Source of the DNA: Nocardioides mangrovi
GTDB lineage: Bacteria; Actinomycetota; Actinomycetes; Propionibacteriales; Nocardioidaceae
Length of the DNA: 64,000 bases
Direction: 5' to 3'
Assembly: GCF_020073815.1 (NCBI RefSeq)
Contig: NZ_JAIQZJ010000007.1
Location: 1 to 64,000, forward strand
Shown here: piece by piece, positions 1-10,185 of the stretch
Position numbering within the stretch: position 1 is the stretch's first letter
Layout of the letters: every line of letters starts with the position of its first letter
Position numbers and translations under genes: made by a program
Notes under the pieces: generated by a model
Database searches by the model: none
Seen by the model: only the letters and a program-made list of their open reading frames with translations
What the model was told of the DNA's origin: nothing

Positions 1-146
1 TGTCCGCCCGGCCGGCGAACGAACGCCCAGGGACTCGACAGTCCAATCTGAGGGTCAGACCAACAGGTCGACAGTCGGCGGCAGAGTCAGAATCCCCAAG
101 CGCTACAAGCATCATCAGTGTCGGTGGGCAGTGCTTGGCTTGTTCC

Positions 147-1334
147 ATGACCGCAGCGGCTATCGCGACTCCCGGAGCCGGTCCCGCCGACCCGGCGAAG
201 GAGCTGCTGCGCGAGCTCGACGACAACCTCGCACTGCTTCTCTACGCCGAGGCCCGCCAGCTCGAGATCGCGGTGGAGTGGGTCCGGCTCCACCCGGGCG
301 ACGAGGTCGACATCTCCGTCCCGTACGGCGACCGCGACCTGCCGATCGCCGGGGACGGCGCGCCCACCATCGCGGAGTTCGCGATCGCCGACTTCGCGCT
401 CACGCTCGGCATCTCCACCGACGCGGCCCGCGCCCTGCTCGGCGACGCGGTCGAGATCCACCACCGCCTGCCCGAGCTGTGGGAGCGGTTGGTCCGTGGC
501 GACGTACGCGTCTGGAAGGCGCGCAAGGTCGCCCAGTCCACCCGCGCCCTGTCGATGGAGGCGGCGGCGTACGTCGACCACCACGTGGCCCGCGTCGCGC
601 ACCGCTGCTCCCTCGCCCAGGTCGAGCGCACGGTGGAGAGAGCGAAGGCCGAGCTCGACCCCGAGGCCCTCGAGGCCGACCGCCAGCGGCATGCCGACGA
701 CGACTACGTCCGGGTGCACACCGACGACCTGACGACGACCGGCAAGGTCCACATCGACGCTCTCGTCGATGCGCCGGTCGCGCTGGCCTTCGACCAGGTC
801 GTCAACGCCAAGGCTCATGAGCTCTTCGCGACCCACCCCGACCTCTCGCTGGACCAGCGCCGCGCCCTGGCTCTCGGGCAGCTCGGCAAGGAGGGCTCGA
901 CCACCGAGATCGTGCTCTATGCCCACACCCGACCCGACAACGCGCTGGTCGAGGTCGACAACACCCGCTCGGTGATCACCACCGAGGAGCTCGTCGAGTG
1001 GTGCAGTCTGGCCGGCGCGGCGCTGACCGTGAAGCCCGTGATCGATCTCAACGCCGAGCTCGTGACGCATCGCTACACCCCCACGGGAGCCCAGCAGGAG
1101 CAGGCGATCCTGCTCAACCCAACCTGCGTCTTCCCCCACTGCACGCGGCCGTCCCGCGGCTGCGACCTCGACCACATCGTCGAGTGGCCGCTCGGCCCGA
1201 CCATCGGCTCCAACCTCGCCCCGCTGTGCCGCGGCCACCACCGGCTGAAAACCCACAGCGACTGGACCTACACGCGCACCGGCCCGACCAGCTTCGTGTG
1301 GACCAGCCCGACGGGTCGCCGACATCTGAGCTGA
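147..1334 (+). CDS. DUF222 / HNH endonuclease domain protein
   Basis: The N-terminal two thirds is the helical DUF222 (13E12-repeat) domain. The C-terminus, from about residue 330, carries an HNH nuclease fold: CVFPHC, then CDLDHIVEW, then CRGHHRLKTH, giving the Cys/His zinc ligands and the catalytic DH. About 395 aa is normal for this family, which is often multicopy in Actinobacteria. Its biological role is not established; association with mobile DNA is commonly suggested. ATG 147 was chosen; an in-frame TTG at 135 would add four residues. A perfect 24-bp palindrome follows the stop and is the likely terminator. The HNH motif is intact, so nuclease activity is plausible. Confidence 0.85.
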   Translation: MTAAAIATPGAGPADPAKELLRELDDNLALLLYAEARQLEIAVEWVRLHPGDEVDISVPYGDRDLPIAGDGAPTIAEFAIADFALTLGISTDAARALLGDAVEIHHRLPELWERLVRGDVRVWKARKVAQSTRALSMEAAAYVDHHVARVAHRCSLAQVERTVERAKAELDPEALEADRQRHADDDYVRVHTDDLTTTGKVHIDALVDAPVALAFDQVVNAKAHELFATHPDLSLDQRRALALGQLGKEGSTTEIVLYAHTRPDNALVEVDNTRSVITTEELVEWCSLAGAALTVKPVIDLNAELVTHRYTPTGAQQEQAILLNPTCVFPHCTRPSRGCDLDHIVEWPLGPTIGSNLAPLCRGHHRLKTHSDWTYTRTGPTSFVWTSPTGRRHLS

Positions 1335-1339
1335 CCACA

Positions 1340-1363
1340 CCCCGCCGGCCATGGCCGGCGGGG
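1340..1363. terminator. 24-bp perfect palindrome after the HNH gene
   Basis: The two halves CCCCGCCGGCCA and TGGCCGGCGGGG are exact reverse complements with no spacer, starting 5 nt after the stop codon. No T-tract follows, as is usual for high-GC actinobacterial hairpin terminators. It could act on both strands. Confidence 0.6.
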
Positions 1364-1432
1364 CTCGAGGCGTGCTCGCAGCGGCCGTCGTGTGACACTT
1401 GCGCCTCGTCTCGGAACAGTGAAGGTCCCACC

Positions 1433-2197
1433 ATGCGCAAGCTCGCGGCACTGTCAGCCCTGGCGCTCGTCGCCCTGCCCGCCCAGCCGTCCCTCGCTGG
1501 TGCGGAGGCGCCCTCGGTCTCGGCGCCACAGGTCTACAGCACCAGCTACCTCGGCGCGGTGACCGTGAAGCCGACGCAGCTCTTCCGGATCGCCCCGGGT
1601 GGTGCCGACCAGGGCGATGCTTCGGGCCCGCAGGACCGCAGCTTCGACATCCAGGTCTCGCGGACCCCCGTACGCGCCGCGCGGCCGCGTCCGTGGACGG
1701 ACCGGGTCGACCACTCCACGGACCGTCGCCTCCGGGTGCGCCTGGCCGCCGGCGAGATCACCTGCGTCCGGGTCCGACAGCACGGCTGGGGAGCGACCAG
1801 CGGCTGGTCGGAGCGGAGGTGTGCCGTCCGCGCGCTGGACGATCGCCAGGCGGCGGCTGACGGGCCGATCCGTCGGGTTCGCGACCACCGGTACGCGGAC
1901 GGGCGCGCCACGTACCTTCCGGCCGGGTCCGCCCTGCGCGTGGCGAAGGTCCCGAAGAGGGCCTGGTACGGCGCCGTCTACACCGCGTTCCCGACCTCCA
2001 GCCCGCACCACTGCGTCGGTCCGGACCTCCGCCTGGTCGGCAAGGGCCGACCACACGGGTACAAGGGCGGCGGCAACGGCGACCTCGAGTACCGGTACTC
2101 AACCGCACGCCGGGCGGGTACCGCCGTCATCGAGTCGCGGACCGGGCCGACCTGCCACATCGGCGGCGCCGTGATCGTCCCGGCCTGGGCGCGCTGA
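1433..2197 (+). CDS. Secreted protein of unknown function
   Basis: The product is 254 aa. It starts with a signal peptide: MRKLAALSALALVALPAQPSL, with likely Ala-X-Ala-type cleavage shortly after. The mature part has no domain I can name. It has many basic and aromatic residues and several cysteines, including ITCVRVRQHGWG, SERRCAV, HHCVGPDL and TCHIGG, which could form disulphides outside the cell. ATG 1433 was chosen because a GAAGGT Shine-Dalgarno-like stretch lies just upstream and the signal peptide begins exactly there. The gene ends 3 bp from the end of the convergent SnoaL-like gene. Confidence 0.6.
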   Translation: MRKLAALSALALVALPAQPSLAGAEAPSVSAPQVYSTSYLGAVTVKPTQLFRIAPGGADQGDASGPQDRSFDIQVSRTPVRAARPRPWTDRVDHSTDRRLRVRLAAGEITCVRVRQHGWGATSGWSERRCAVRALDDRQAAADGPIRRVRDHRYADGRATYLPAGSALRVAKVPKRAWYGAVYTAFPTSSPHHCVGPDLRLVGKGRPHGYKGGGNGDLEYRYSTARRAGTAVIESRTGPTCHIGGAVIVPAWAR

Positions 2198-2200
2198 TCG

Positions 2201-2599
2201 TCAGCGCGGGCGCTTCACATAGAGCTCGGTGAAGTCCGAGCAGCGGCCGTCGGCGTCGAAGCGCATCAGGAAGCAGTTGTCGTAGACGTCCTTCACCGCG
2301 CCACCGGGTGCCTTCAGGTACGTCGACGACCCGGTGGCGACGACCGTGTCGCCGTCGACGGCGAAGGGCGTGTACGTCGCGTCGTACGTGCCCGGCTCGT
2401 CGCGGGAGGACGCGTTGCCCGAGGGGTCGTCGCCGAGCCACGACGCGACGACGGCGTCGCGGCCGGCGATGGGGTCGTCGGAGGGGTGGTAGCGGTAGGT
2501 GATGTCGACGGAGAAGAGGTCGCCGATGGCGGCGGGGTCGTAGGAGCGCCACGCCTCGACGTAGCGGTCGAGCCAGGCCTGCGCGGCGGTGCGGTCCAT
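2201..2599 (-). CDS. SnoaL-like / NTF2-fold protein
   Basis: This 132-aa protein has the layout of the SnoaL/NTF2-like family: an N-terminal helix (AAQAWLDRYVEAWRSYDPAA), then 'IGDLFSVDITYRYHP', a 'GRDAVVASWL' helix and alternating beta strands ending in FTELYVKRP. Members form a cone-shaped pocket and may be isomerases, hydrolases or binding proteins, so no reaction can be assigned. The DIGDLF and YRYHP segments line the usual pocket. It stands alone on the minus strand, convergent with the secreted-protein gene. Confidence 0.75.
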   Translation of the reverse strand: MDRTAAQAWLDRYVEAWRSYDPAAIGDLFSVDITYRYHPSDDPIAGRDAVVASWLGDDPSGNASSRDEPGTYDATYTPFAVDGDTVVATGSSTYLKAPGGAVKDVYDNCFLMRFDADGRCSDFTELYVKRPR

Positions 2600-2683
2600 G
2601 CCGGCACGCTACGCCGACCAGGACACAGGAACCGCCGAGCAGAGGCACAGTCGAGCCCTCGGAAGGCCGAGCACCGTGAGGGC

Positions 2684-2833
2684 ATGGCCTTCATCGACAC
2701 CACCCCCACGTCCCTGGTCATCGAGCACCTGACCACCGCCGAGCGCCGCTCGAGGCTGGATTCCAGCGCGGCGTACACGCTCGCGATCGAGCGGTACGGC
2801 TACGTCACCGACCTCGTCCCCGACGCCGACTGA
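2684..2833 (+). CDS. Small hypothetical protein (49 aa)
   Basis: A short frame beginning MAFIDTTPTSLVIEHLTTAE and ending VTDLVPDAD. It is acidic, predicted helical, and has no signal peptide or membrane segment. It lies in the gap between a divergent SnoaL-like gene and the hydrolase. A GAGGG stretch precedes the ATG, but its spacing is very short. I recognise no family. It may be a real small protein or a chance frame in GC-rich DNA. Confidence 0.35.
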   Translation: MAFIDTTPTSLVIEHLTTAERRSRLDSSAAYTLAIERYGYVTDLVPDAD

Positions 2834-2957
2834 GCGAGCACGAGCCACGCCAGCAGGTCTCCGACCAGCAGCCGTACGTCGACGCTGGCGCCTGCCGATA
2901 CCAAGCATCACCACCGGCAGGTTCCGCGATCCTGTGACGCCCGGCACAGTGACGGAC

Positions 2958-4097
2958 ATGTTCGAGTACTTCACCGGCCCCAAGTACGTCTGGAACCTCG
3001 GCGTCTGCGCCACGCTCAACAACGGCGGGCTGATCGACGAGGTGGACCGGGCCTGCCGGCCGGCGCGCGAGGCCGCCGACGTCGACTCGGGCAGCAAGGT
3101 CTTCATGCAGTCGTGGAAGGCCGTCGCCGACCAGGTCGCGGACCAGGCGCGCGCGTCCGAGGCCACGGGACATCTCCGTACGGCGGGCCAGCAGTGGTAC
3201 CGCTCGGGCCTCTACGTCTGCCAGGCGGAGCGGATGCTGAGCAACACCGATCCGGGTCGGAGGGCGTTCTACCAGCAGGCGCTCGACGCCTTCGAGAAGG
3301 TCTTCGAGCTCGCCGACCCCGCCACGACGCGGGTCGAGGTCCCCTTCGAGGGCACCACCCTCCCGGCGTACTTCTCCAACGCCAGCACCGACGGCGAGCC
3401 CGTCCCCTGCGTGATCATGTGGAACGGCCTGGACTCCACCAAGGAGCACATGTACACCTCGGGCTGGGCGCAGGAGATGCGCGCGCGGGGGATCTCGGTC
3501 CTGATGATCGACAACCCCGGCTCCGGCGAGGCGCTGCGCTTCCAGGACCTGAAGTCCCGCATCGAGTCCGAGCAGTGGGCCGCCGCCCAGGTGGACTGGC
3601 TCGAGGCCCGCGACGACGTCGACAGCGACCGGATCGGCCTGGTCGGCTGGTCGCTCGGCGGCTACTACGTCCCTCGCGCCGCGGCGTTCGAGAAGCGGAT
3701 CAAGCTGATCGCCGTCTGGGGCGCCAACCACAACTGGGGCGAGGTCCAGAAGAAGCGCCTGCAGCGCGAGGGCGAGAACCCCGTGCCCCACTACTGGGAG
3801 CACGTCCTCTGGGTCTGGGGCTTCGACGACGTCGACAAGTTCATCGAGTACGCCGAGGGCGTCCAGCTCAACGGCGTCGTCGACCAGATCACCGTGCCGT
3901 TCCTCATCGCGCACGGCGCCAACGACCGGCAGATCTCGGTCGACTACGCCCACCAGTCCTACGACCAGGCGGTGAACAGCCCGAAGCGCGAGCTGCGGAT
4001 CTTCACCGTGGAGGAGGGCGCGGCCGAGCACGTCGGGCTCGACCACATGCCGCACATCAACGCCTACATCGCCGACTGGGTCGAGGACACGCTGTAG
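2958..4097 (+). CDS. Alpha/beta hydrolase (FrsA/DUF1100-like esterase)
   Basis: A 379-aa cytoplasmic serine hydrolase. Residues ~1-120 form a helical lid region. The hydrolase core follows with the oxyanion-region strand CVIMWNGLDSTKE, the nucleophile elbow GWSLGG (Ser about residue 235), an acid in AHGANDRQIS and a His in EEGAAEHVGLDH. This layout resembles the 2,6-dihydroxypseudooxynicotine hydrolase and dipeptidyl-aminopeptidase-like branch, so C-C or ester bond cleavage is possible; the substrate is unknown. ATG 2958 is preferred over GTG 2934 because homologues usually begin near MFEYF. A small palindrome (TGGGC-CTA-GCCCA, 4103-4115) separates it from the convergent LacI gene. Confidence 0.8.
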   Translation: MFEYFTGPKYVWNLGVCATLNNGGLIDEVDRACRPAREAADVDSGSKVFMQSWKAVADQVADQARASEATGHLRTAGQQWYRSGLYVCQAERMLSNTDPGRRAFYQQALDAFEKVFELADPATTRVEVPFEGTTLPAYFSNASTDGEPVPCVIMWNGLDSTKEHMYTSGWAQEMRARGISVLMIDNPGSGEALRFQDLKSRIESEQWAAAQVDWLEARDDVDSDRIGLVGWSLGGYYVPRAAAFEKRIKLIAVWGANHNWGEVQKKRLQREGENPVPHYWEHVLWVWGFDDVDKFIEYAEGVQLNGVVDQITVPFLIAHGANDRQISVDYAHQSYDQAVNSPKRELRIFTVEEGAAEHVGLDHMPHINAYIADWVEDTL

Positions 4098-4107
4098 AGG
4101 TCTGGGC

Positions 4108-5139
4108 CTAGCCCAACGTCGAGGCCCGGGCGACCAGCTCGGGGGTGAAGAGCACCTGCCGGTGGGTGTGGTCGGCGTTGGCGGACTCGTCGAGCACCAG
4201 CTCCGCGGCGGTGCGCCCCAGCAGCTGGCGCGGCTGCCGCACCGACGTCAGCGGCACGGCGGCCGCGGCGGCGAAGTCGATGTCGTCGTAGCCGACGATG
4301 GCCAGCTCCTCGGGCACCCGCACGCCCGAGGAGATCGCGTGCTGGAGCAGGCCGAGGGCGAGCAGGTCGTTGGCGCAGAAGGCTGCGGTGGGGCGGCGCC
4401 GGGCCGGGAGGCCGGCCAGCCGGGCCCCGGCCTCGCGGCCCTCGTTGACGGTCAGGGCAGCGGTCTCGACCTCGACCAGTGCGTCCTCGGGACGTCCCGC
4501 CGCCGACCACGCGTCGCGGGCGCCGCGGAGACGGTCGGCCACCTGGCCGAGGTGCCGCGGGCCTCCGACGTACGCGACCCGGGTGTGGCCGCGGTCGAGG
4601 AGGTGCTCGACCGCGAGGCGGCCGCCGAGGACGTCGTCGACGGCGACCGAGCAGAAGCTCTGATCGGCACGGGTGCGGTCGACCACGACGACCGGGGTGC
4701 CGCGCTGGGCGAGCTCCTCGAGAGCGGGGGAGTCCGGCTCGACCGGTGTGATCAGCACGCCCTGCACCCGCTGCTGCTCGAGCAGCGCCAGGTGCGACCG
4801 CTCCCGCTGCGCGGAGTTGCGGCTGTTGCAGAGCACGAGCGCGAGGTCGACCGACTCGGCGGCGGTGTCGATGCCGGCCGCGACGTCGGTGAAGAAGGGG
4901 TTGCTGGCGTCGAGCATCACGTAGGCCAGCGTCCGGCTGGTGCCGGCCCGCAGCTGGCGGGCCGACTCGTTGCGCACGAAGCCGAGGTCGCTCATCGCGC
5001 GCTGGACCCGCTCGCGGGTCTCCGGGCTGACCCGGTCGGGCCGGTTGAGGACGTTCGAGACCGTGCCGAGGGAGACGCCCGCCGCGGCGGCGACGTCCTT
5101 GACCGACGCGCTGCGCGCGCCCGGCTCACGCCCTGGCAT
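4108..5139 (-). CDS. LacI-family regulator of the rhamnose operon
   Basis: A 343-aa repressor. The N-terminal helix-turn-helix (SVKDVAAAAGVSLGTVSNVLN, hinge with RAGTSRTLAYVM) precedes a periplasmic-binding-protein-like effector domain ending near residue 340. The start is supported by a GAGGAGG ribosome site 5 nt before the ATG. It is divergent from the rhamnose importer genes. The shared region holds a LacI-type palindrome at 5281-5300 over the likely transcription start. I infer that it represses the operon until L-rhamnose or a derivative binds; the effector is not shown by sequence. A partial site at 5162-5176 just upstream of its own ribosome site suggests autoregulation. Confidence 0.9.
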   Translation of the reverse strand: MPGREPGARSASVKDVAAAAGVSLGTVSNVLNRPDRVSPETRERVQRAMSDLGFVRNESARQLRAGTSRTLAYVMLDASNPFFTDVAAGIDTAAESVDLALVLCNSRNSAQRERSHLALLEQQRVQGVLITPVEPDSPALEELAQRGTPVVVVDRTRADQSFCSVAVDDVLGGRLAVEHLLDRGHTRVAYVGGPRHLGQVADRLRGARDAWSAAGRPEDALVEVETAALTVNEGREAGARLAGLPARRRPTAAFCANDLLALGLLQHAISSGVRVPEELAIVGYDDIDFAAAAAVPLTSVRQPRQLLGRTAAELVLDESANADHTHRQVLFTPELVARASTLG

Positions 5140-5161
5140 CCGACCTCCTCGAGGCTCGTTC

Positions 5162-5176
5162 CTTGAAACGATCAAG
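5162..5176. promoter_or_regulatory. Degenerate LacI-type half-operator
   Basis: CTTGAAACGATCAAG has 5-bp arms (CTTGA/TCAAG) and contains the TTGAAA half-site of the main operator, but the second half does not match. It lies between the regulator's promoter region and its ribosome site. Confidence 0.35.
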
Positions 5177-5241
5177 CACAGCGTAGAGGCACGTCGGCGG
5201 CTCCGTGTCCGGATTGTGACGGCAAGATTTCGCCGAAGGTG

Positions 5242-5271
5242 TTGACGCGTGTGATCGCGGCCACTTATGGT
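5242..5271 (+). promoter_or_regulatory. Sigma70-like promoter of the rhamnose operon
   Basis: A -35 TTGACG (5242-5247) and a -10 TATGGT (5266-5271) are 18 bp apart; reading the -10 as TTATGG gives 17 bp. The predicted start, around 5278-5280, falls at the edge of the palindromic operator, as expected for a repressor-controlled promoter. Confidence 0.55.
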
Positions 5272-5280
5272 CCGGGCGTC

Positions 5281-5300
5281 GGATTGAAACCTTTCAATCC
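5281..5300. promoter_or_regulatory. Palindromic LacI-family operator
   Basis: GGATTGAAACCTTTCAATCC: two perfect 9-bp arms around a central CC. The core TTGAAA-NN-TTTCAA is typical of LacI-family sites. It is 31 bp upstream of the ATPase start codon and just downstream of the predicted promoter, so bound repressor would block initiation. Confidence 0.8.
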
Positions 5301-5331
5301 AGTTCAGCCGAGTCAACGAACGGAGCACTCC

Positions 5332-6878
<1,547 letters not shown>

Positions 6879-6882
<4 letters not shown>

Positions 6883-7943
6883 GTCAGCTCGACATCGCCG
6901 CGAGCGCCCAGCCGCGCCTGCAGCGCGCCTTGGTCGGCCTCGCGAAGTCCCGCGAGATCACGGTCGCCGCCGTGCTCGTCGTGATCATCGCCCTCACGAC
7001 CTTCAAGAGCGACGGCTTCCTCTTCAGCTCCGACGGCTGGCGCAACCTGCTCGTCTCGCCGGCGCTGCTGATGATCCTGGCCGTCGGCCAGGCCGTCGTG
7101 ATCATCACCCGCAACGTCGACCTCTCGGTCGGCTCGACGCTGGGCCTCACGGCGTACCTCACCGGCAAGGTCTTCATCCAGTGGCCGGACCTGCCGGTCC
7201 CGCTGGTGTTCGTGATCGGGCTGGCCTTCGGCGCGCTGCTCGGCCTCGTGAACGGCGTGCTGATCGCCTTCGGCCGGGTGCCGGCCATCGTGATCACGCT
7301 CGGCACGCTCTACGTCTACCGCGGGATCTTCCTGTCCTGGGCGGGCAGCGACCGCGTCAACGCCTCCGACTTCCCGTCCTCCTTCAACGAGCTCGGCACC
7401 AAGGCGATCCTGACGATCCCGGTCGTCACGATCATCGCCCTGGTCGTCATGGGCCTGGTGGGCTACTACCTCTACACCGCACGCAGCGGCCGCGAGTTCT
7501 ACGCGATCGGCTCCGACGAGGACGCCGCGAAGCTCTACGGCCTCCCGGTCACCCGCCGGGTGCTGCTCGCCTTCGTGCTCAGCGGTGCGCTCGCCGGCCT
7601 CGCCGGGGTCGTGTACGCCGCCCGCTACGGCACCGTCTCCTCGGGCGCCGGCCTCGGCATCGAGCTGCAGGCCGTCGGCGCCGCGGTGATCGGCGGCGTC
7701 GCGATCGCCGGCGGCGTGGGCACCGTCTGGGGCGCCACGATCGGCGCGGTCCTGCTCATCACCATCAACCGGGCGCTGCCGGTCTGGGGCATCTCGGACT
7801 TCTGGCAGCAGGCCGTCGTCGGCGCGCTGATCCTCGGCGCGATCACCCTCGACCGGCTCTACTCCCGCCGCCAGGAACGCCTGCTCATCGCGGCCCGCGA
7901 CCTGGCGCACGCCGCTCCGACGAAGGTGGGGACCGCCTCATGA
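6879..7943 (+). CDS. rhaP: Sugar ABC transporter permease (first)
   Basis: A 354-aa inner-membrane permease of the BPD_transp_2 (CUT2/RbsC) family with about ten hydrophobic segments. The family hallmarks VIITRNVDLSVGSTLGL and IVITLGTLYVYRG, and a late glycine-rich stretch (GGVAIAGGVGTVWGA), are visible. It forms the channel with the second permease. It overlaps the ATPase gene by 4 bp (ATGA) and is overlapped in the same way by the next gene, so translation is probably coupled. Confidence 0.92.
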
Positions 7944-8980
7944 GCACCGCAACCGCTCCGGCCGAGAGCACGCCCCGCACCTACCCGTCGTACGCGCACG
8001 CACTGTGGCGCCGGGTGCTGCTGACCCGCGAGTTCGCGGTGATCGCGCTGCTGCTGGTCGTCTTCTTCTACTCGCGCGGCAACGTCCCGAACTTCGACGG
8101 TCCGCTGACGCTCTACTACCTCTTCCTCGACATCGCGCCGATCCTGCTGATCGCGCTGCCGATGACGCTGGTCATCGTCACCGGCGAGATCGACCTGTCG
8201 GTGGCGAGCGTGATGGGCCTGTCCAGCGCGCTGCTCGGCACCCTCCACGCGGACGCCGGCTGGTCGATGCCGATGGCGGCGCTCGCCGCGATCCTCGCGG
8301 GCGTCCTCTGCGGCGCGGTCAACGGCTTCCTGGTCGCGTACGTCGGGCTCCCGTCGCTCGCCGTCACCATCGGCACGCTGGCGCTCTACCGCGGCCTGGC
8401 CGAGGGCCTGCTCGGCACGAAGGCGATCACCGACTTCCCGGACAAGTGGCGCGACTGGCCGAGCAACCGGATCTTCGGCGACGGCACGAGCTACCCGATG
8501 ATCCTGGTCCCGTTCCTGGTCCTGCTGGTCCTCTTCGTGTGGCTGCTGCACTTCTCGACCTTCGGGCGCGGTGTCTACGAGATCGGGCTCAACGACGAGG
8601 CAGCGCACTTCACCGGTGTCAACGTCGAGCGCACCAAGCTCCTGCTCTTCGTGATGTCGGGCGCGGTGTCGGCCTTCGCCGGCCTCTACTTCACGCTGCG
8701 CTACGGCAGCGCCCGCGGCGACAACGCCAGCGGCCTGGAGCTCCAGGTGATCGCGGCGGTGCTGCTCGGCGGGGTCTCCATCTTCGGCGGCCGCGGCGCC
8801 CTGCACGGGGTCGTCGCCGGCGTCGTCCTGATCGGCGTCATCTCCAGCGCCATGCGGCTCGAGGGCTACACGGTCAACAAGATCAACATCGTGATCGGCA
8901 CGCTCCTCGTCCTCTCCGTGATGGCGACCCCCGCCATCGCCTGGGTGCAGCGGGTGTGGGCCCGCCGGCGCCTCTCCTGA
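7940..8980 (+). CDS. rhaQ: Sugar ABC transporter permease (second)
   Basis: A 346-aa paralogue of the preceding permease. It has the same landmarks (VIVTGEIDLSVASVMGL, LAVTIGTLALYRG, GGVSIFGGRGALHG) and about ten membrane helices. Two distinct permease genes plus one double ATPase is the known arrangement of rhamnose and AI-2-type CUT2 importers; ribose systems usually have one permease. It starts by ATGA overlap and is followed by a 48-bp gap before the lipoprotein gene. Confidence 0.92.
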   Translation: MSTATAPAESTPRTYPSYAHALWRRVLLTREFAVIALLLVVFFYSRGNVPNFDGPLTLYYLFLDIAPILLIALPMTLVIVTGEIDLSVASVMGLSSALLGTLHADAGWSMPMAALAAILAGVLCGAVNGFLVAYVGLPSLAVTIGTLALYRGLAEGLLGTKAITDFPDKWRDWPSNRIFGDGTSYPMILVPFLVLLVLFVWLLHFSTFGRGVYEIGLNDEAAHFTGVNVERTKLLLFVMSGAVSAFAGLYFTLRYGSARGDNASGLELQVIAAVLLGGVSIFGGRGALHGVVAGVVLIGVISSAMRLEGYTVNKINIVIGTLLVLSVMATPAIAWVQRVWARRRLS

Positions 8981-9028
8981 CTCGGAACAACCGCACGACA
9001 ACAGATGCACCAACGAAAGGTGAGCACC

Positions 9029-10069
9029 ATGAAGATCCGGAACCGGCGGCTCTCCGCCCTGGCTGCGGTGACCGTCGTCGCCAGCCTGGCGCTGACCGCC
9101 TGTGGCAGCAGCGACAGCGACGGTGGCAGCAGCTCCAGTGGTGGCAGTGACGGCGGCAACGTCTCCGTCACCTTCCTGCCGAAGAACCTCGGCAACCCCT
9201 ACTTCGACACCAGCGACGCGGGTGGCAAGGAGGCCGTCGAGGCCTTCGGCGGCACCTACGACGAGGTCGGCCCCGACACGGCCACCCCCGACGCGCAGGT
9301 CTCCTACATCAACACCGCCGCGCAGCAAGGCGTCAACGCGCTCGTCGTGTCGGCCAACGACCCCGAGGCCATCTGCGACGCCCTCGACGAGGCGCGCGAC
9401 GCCGGCACCAAGGTCGTCACCTTCGACTCCGACACCAACCCGGAGTGCCGCGACCTCTTCATCAACCAGGCGACCGCCGACGGCATCGCCAAGGTCGAGG
9501 TCGACATGATCGCCGAGCAGATCGGCGACTCCGGCCAGATCGCGATCCTCTCCGCCGCCGCCAACGCGACCAACCAGAACGCGTGGATCGAGCTGATGAA
9601 GAAGGACCTCGCGGCCGACCACCCGAACATCGACCTCGTCGACGTCGTCTACGGCGACGACGACGACCAGACCTCCTTCGACAAGACCGCCGGTCTCCTC
9701 GAGTCGCACCCCGACCTCAAGGGCATCATCTCGCCGACCACCGTCGGCATCGCGGCGGCCGCTCGCTACCTCTCGACCTCGGACGCCAAGGGCAAGGTCG
9801 CGCTGACCGGCCTCGGCACCCCGAACCAGATGCGCGAGTACGTCAAGGACGGCACCGTCACCGAGTTCGCGCTCTGGAACCCGCACGACCTCGGCTACCT
9901 CGCGGCGTACGCCGCGCAGGCCCTGGTCAACGGCGACATCACCGGCGCCGAGGGCGACTCGTTCACCGCCGGCGACCTGGGCGACTTCACCGTCGGCAAG
10001 GACGGCACCGTCCTCCTCGGTGACCCGTACCGCTTCAACAAGGACAACATCGACGACTTCGACTTCTGA
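9029..10069 (+). CDS. rhaS: Rhamnose ABC transporter substrate-binding lipoprotein
   Basis: A 346-aa lipoprotein. A signal peptide ends in the lipobox LALTAC (Cys25), followed by a Ser/Gly-rich linker to residue ~44. The Peripla_BP_4 domain follows: VSVTFLPKNLGNPYFDTSDAG, then QQGVNALVVSANDP and VTFDSDT. This NPYFDT-type start is typical of RhaS. A GAAAGG ribosome site precedes ATG 9029. It would capture rhamnose at the cell surface. The following hairpin may raise its expression relative to the catabolic genes. Confidence 0.9.
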   Translation: MKIRNRRLSALAAVTVVASLALTACGSSDSDGGSSSSGGSDGGNVSVTFLPKNLGNPYFDTSDAGGKEAVEAFGGTYDEVGPDTATPDAQVSYINTAAQQGVNALVVSANDPEAICDALDEARDAGTKVVTFDSDTNPECRDLFINQATADGIAKVEVDMIAEQIGDSGQIAILSAAANATNQNAWIELMKKDLAADHPNIDLVDVVYGDDDDQTSFDKTAGLLESHPDLKGIISPTTVGIAAAARYLSTSDAKGKVALTGLGTPNQMREYVKDGTVTEFALWNPHDLGYLAAYAAQALVNGDITGAEGDSFTAGDLGDFTVGKDGTVLLGDPYRFNKDNIDDFDF

Positions 10070-10089
10070 GTCGATCTCGTCCGATCAAC

Positions 10090-10149
10090 GTGCTGCCGGC
10101 CGGTCGTCTCCCTCGACCTCCGTCCGTTGACCCGGCCGGCCGGCAGCAC
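10090..10149. promoter_or_regulatory. Inverted repeat between rhaS and rhaM (attenuator candidate)
   Basis: Perfect 14-bp arms GTGCTGCCGGCCGG (10090-10103) and CCGGCCGGCAGCAC (10136-10149) flank a 32-nt loop. It lies 21 bp after the binding-protein stop and 36 bp before the mutarotase start. A partial terminator or 3'-end stabiliser after the transporter genes is the likely role. The loop contains a TTGACC that could instead belong to a secondary promoter. Confidence 0.6.
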
Positions 10150-10185
10150 CCCTCCCCAACACCCCTGCCCGTGAAAGGTGTGGCG

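Noticed and set aside
87..1529. Long minus-strand open frame across the DUF222-HNH gene
   Set aside because: It is antisense to a gene with recognisable domains, has low-complexity composition and no family; such frames are common in high-GC DNA.
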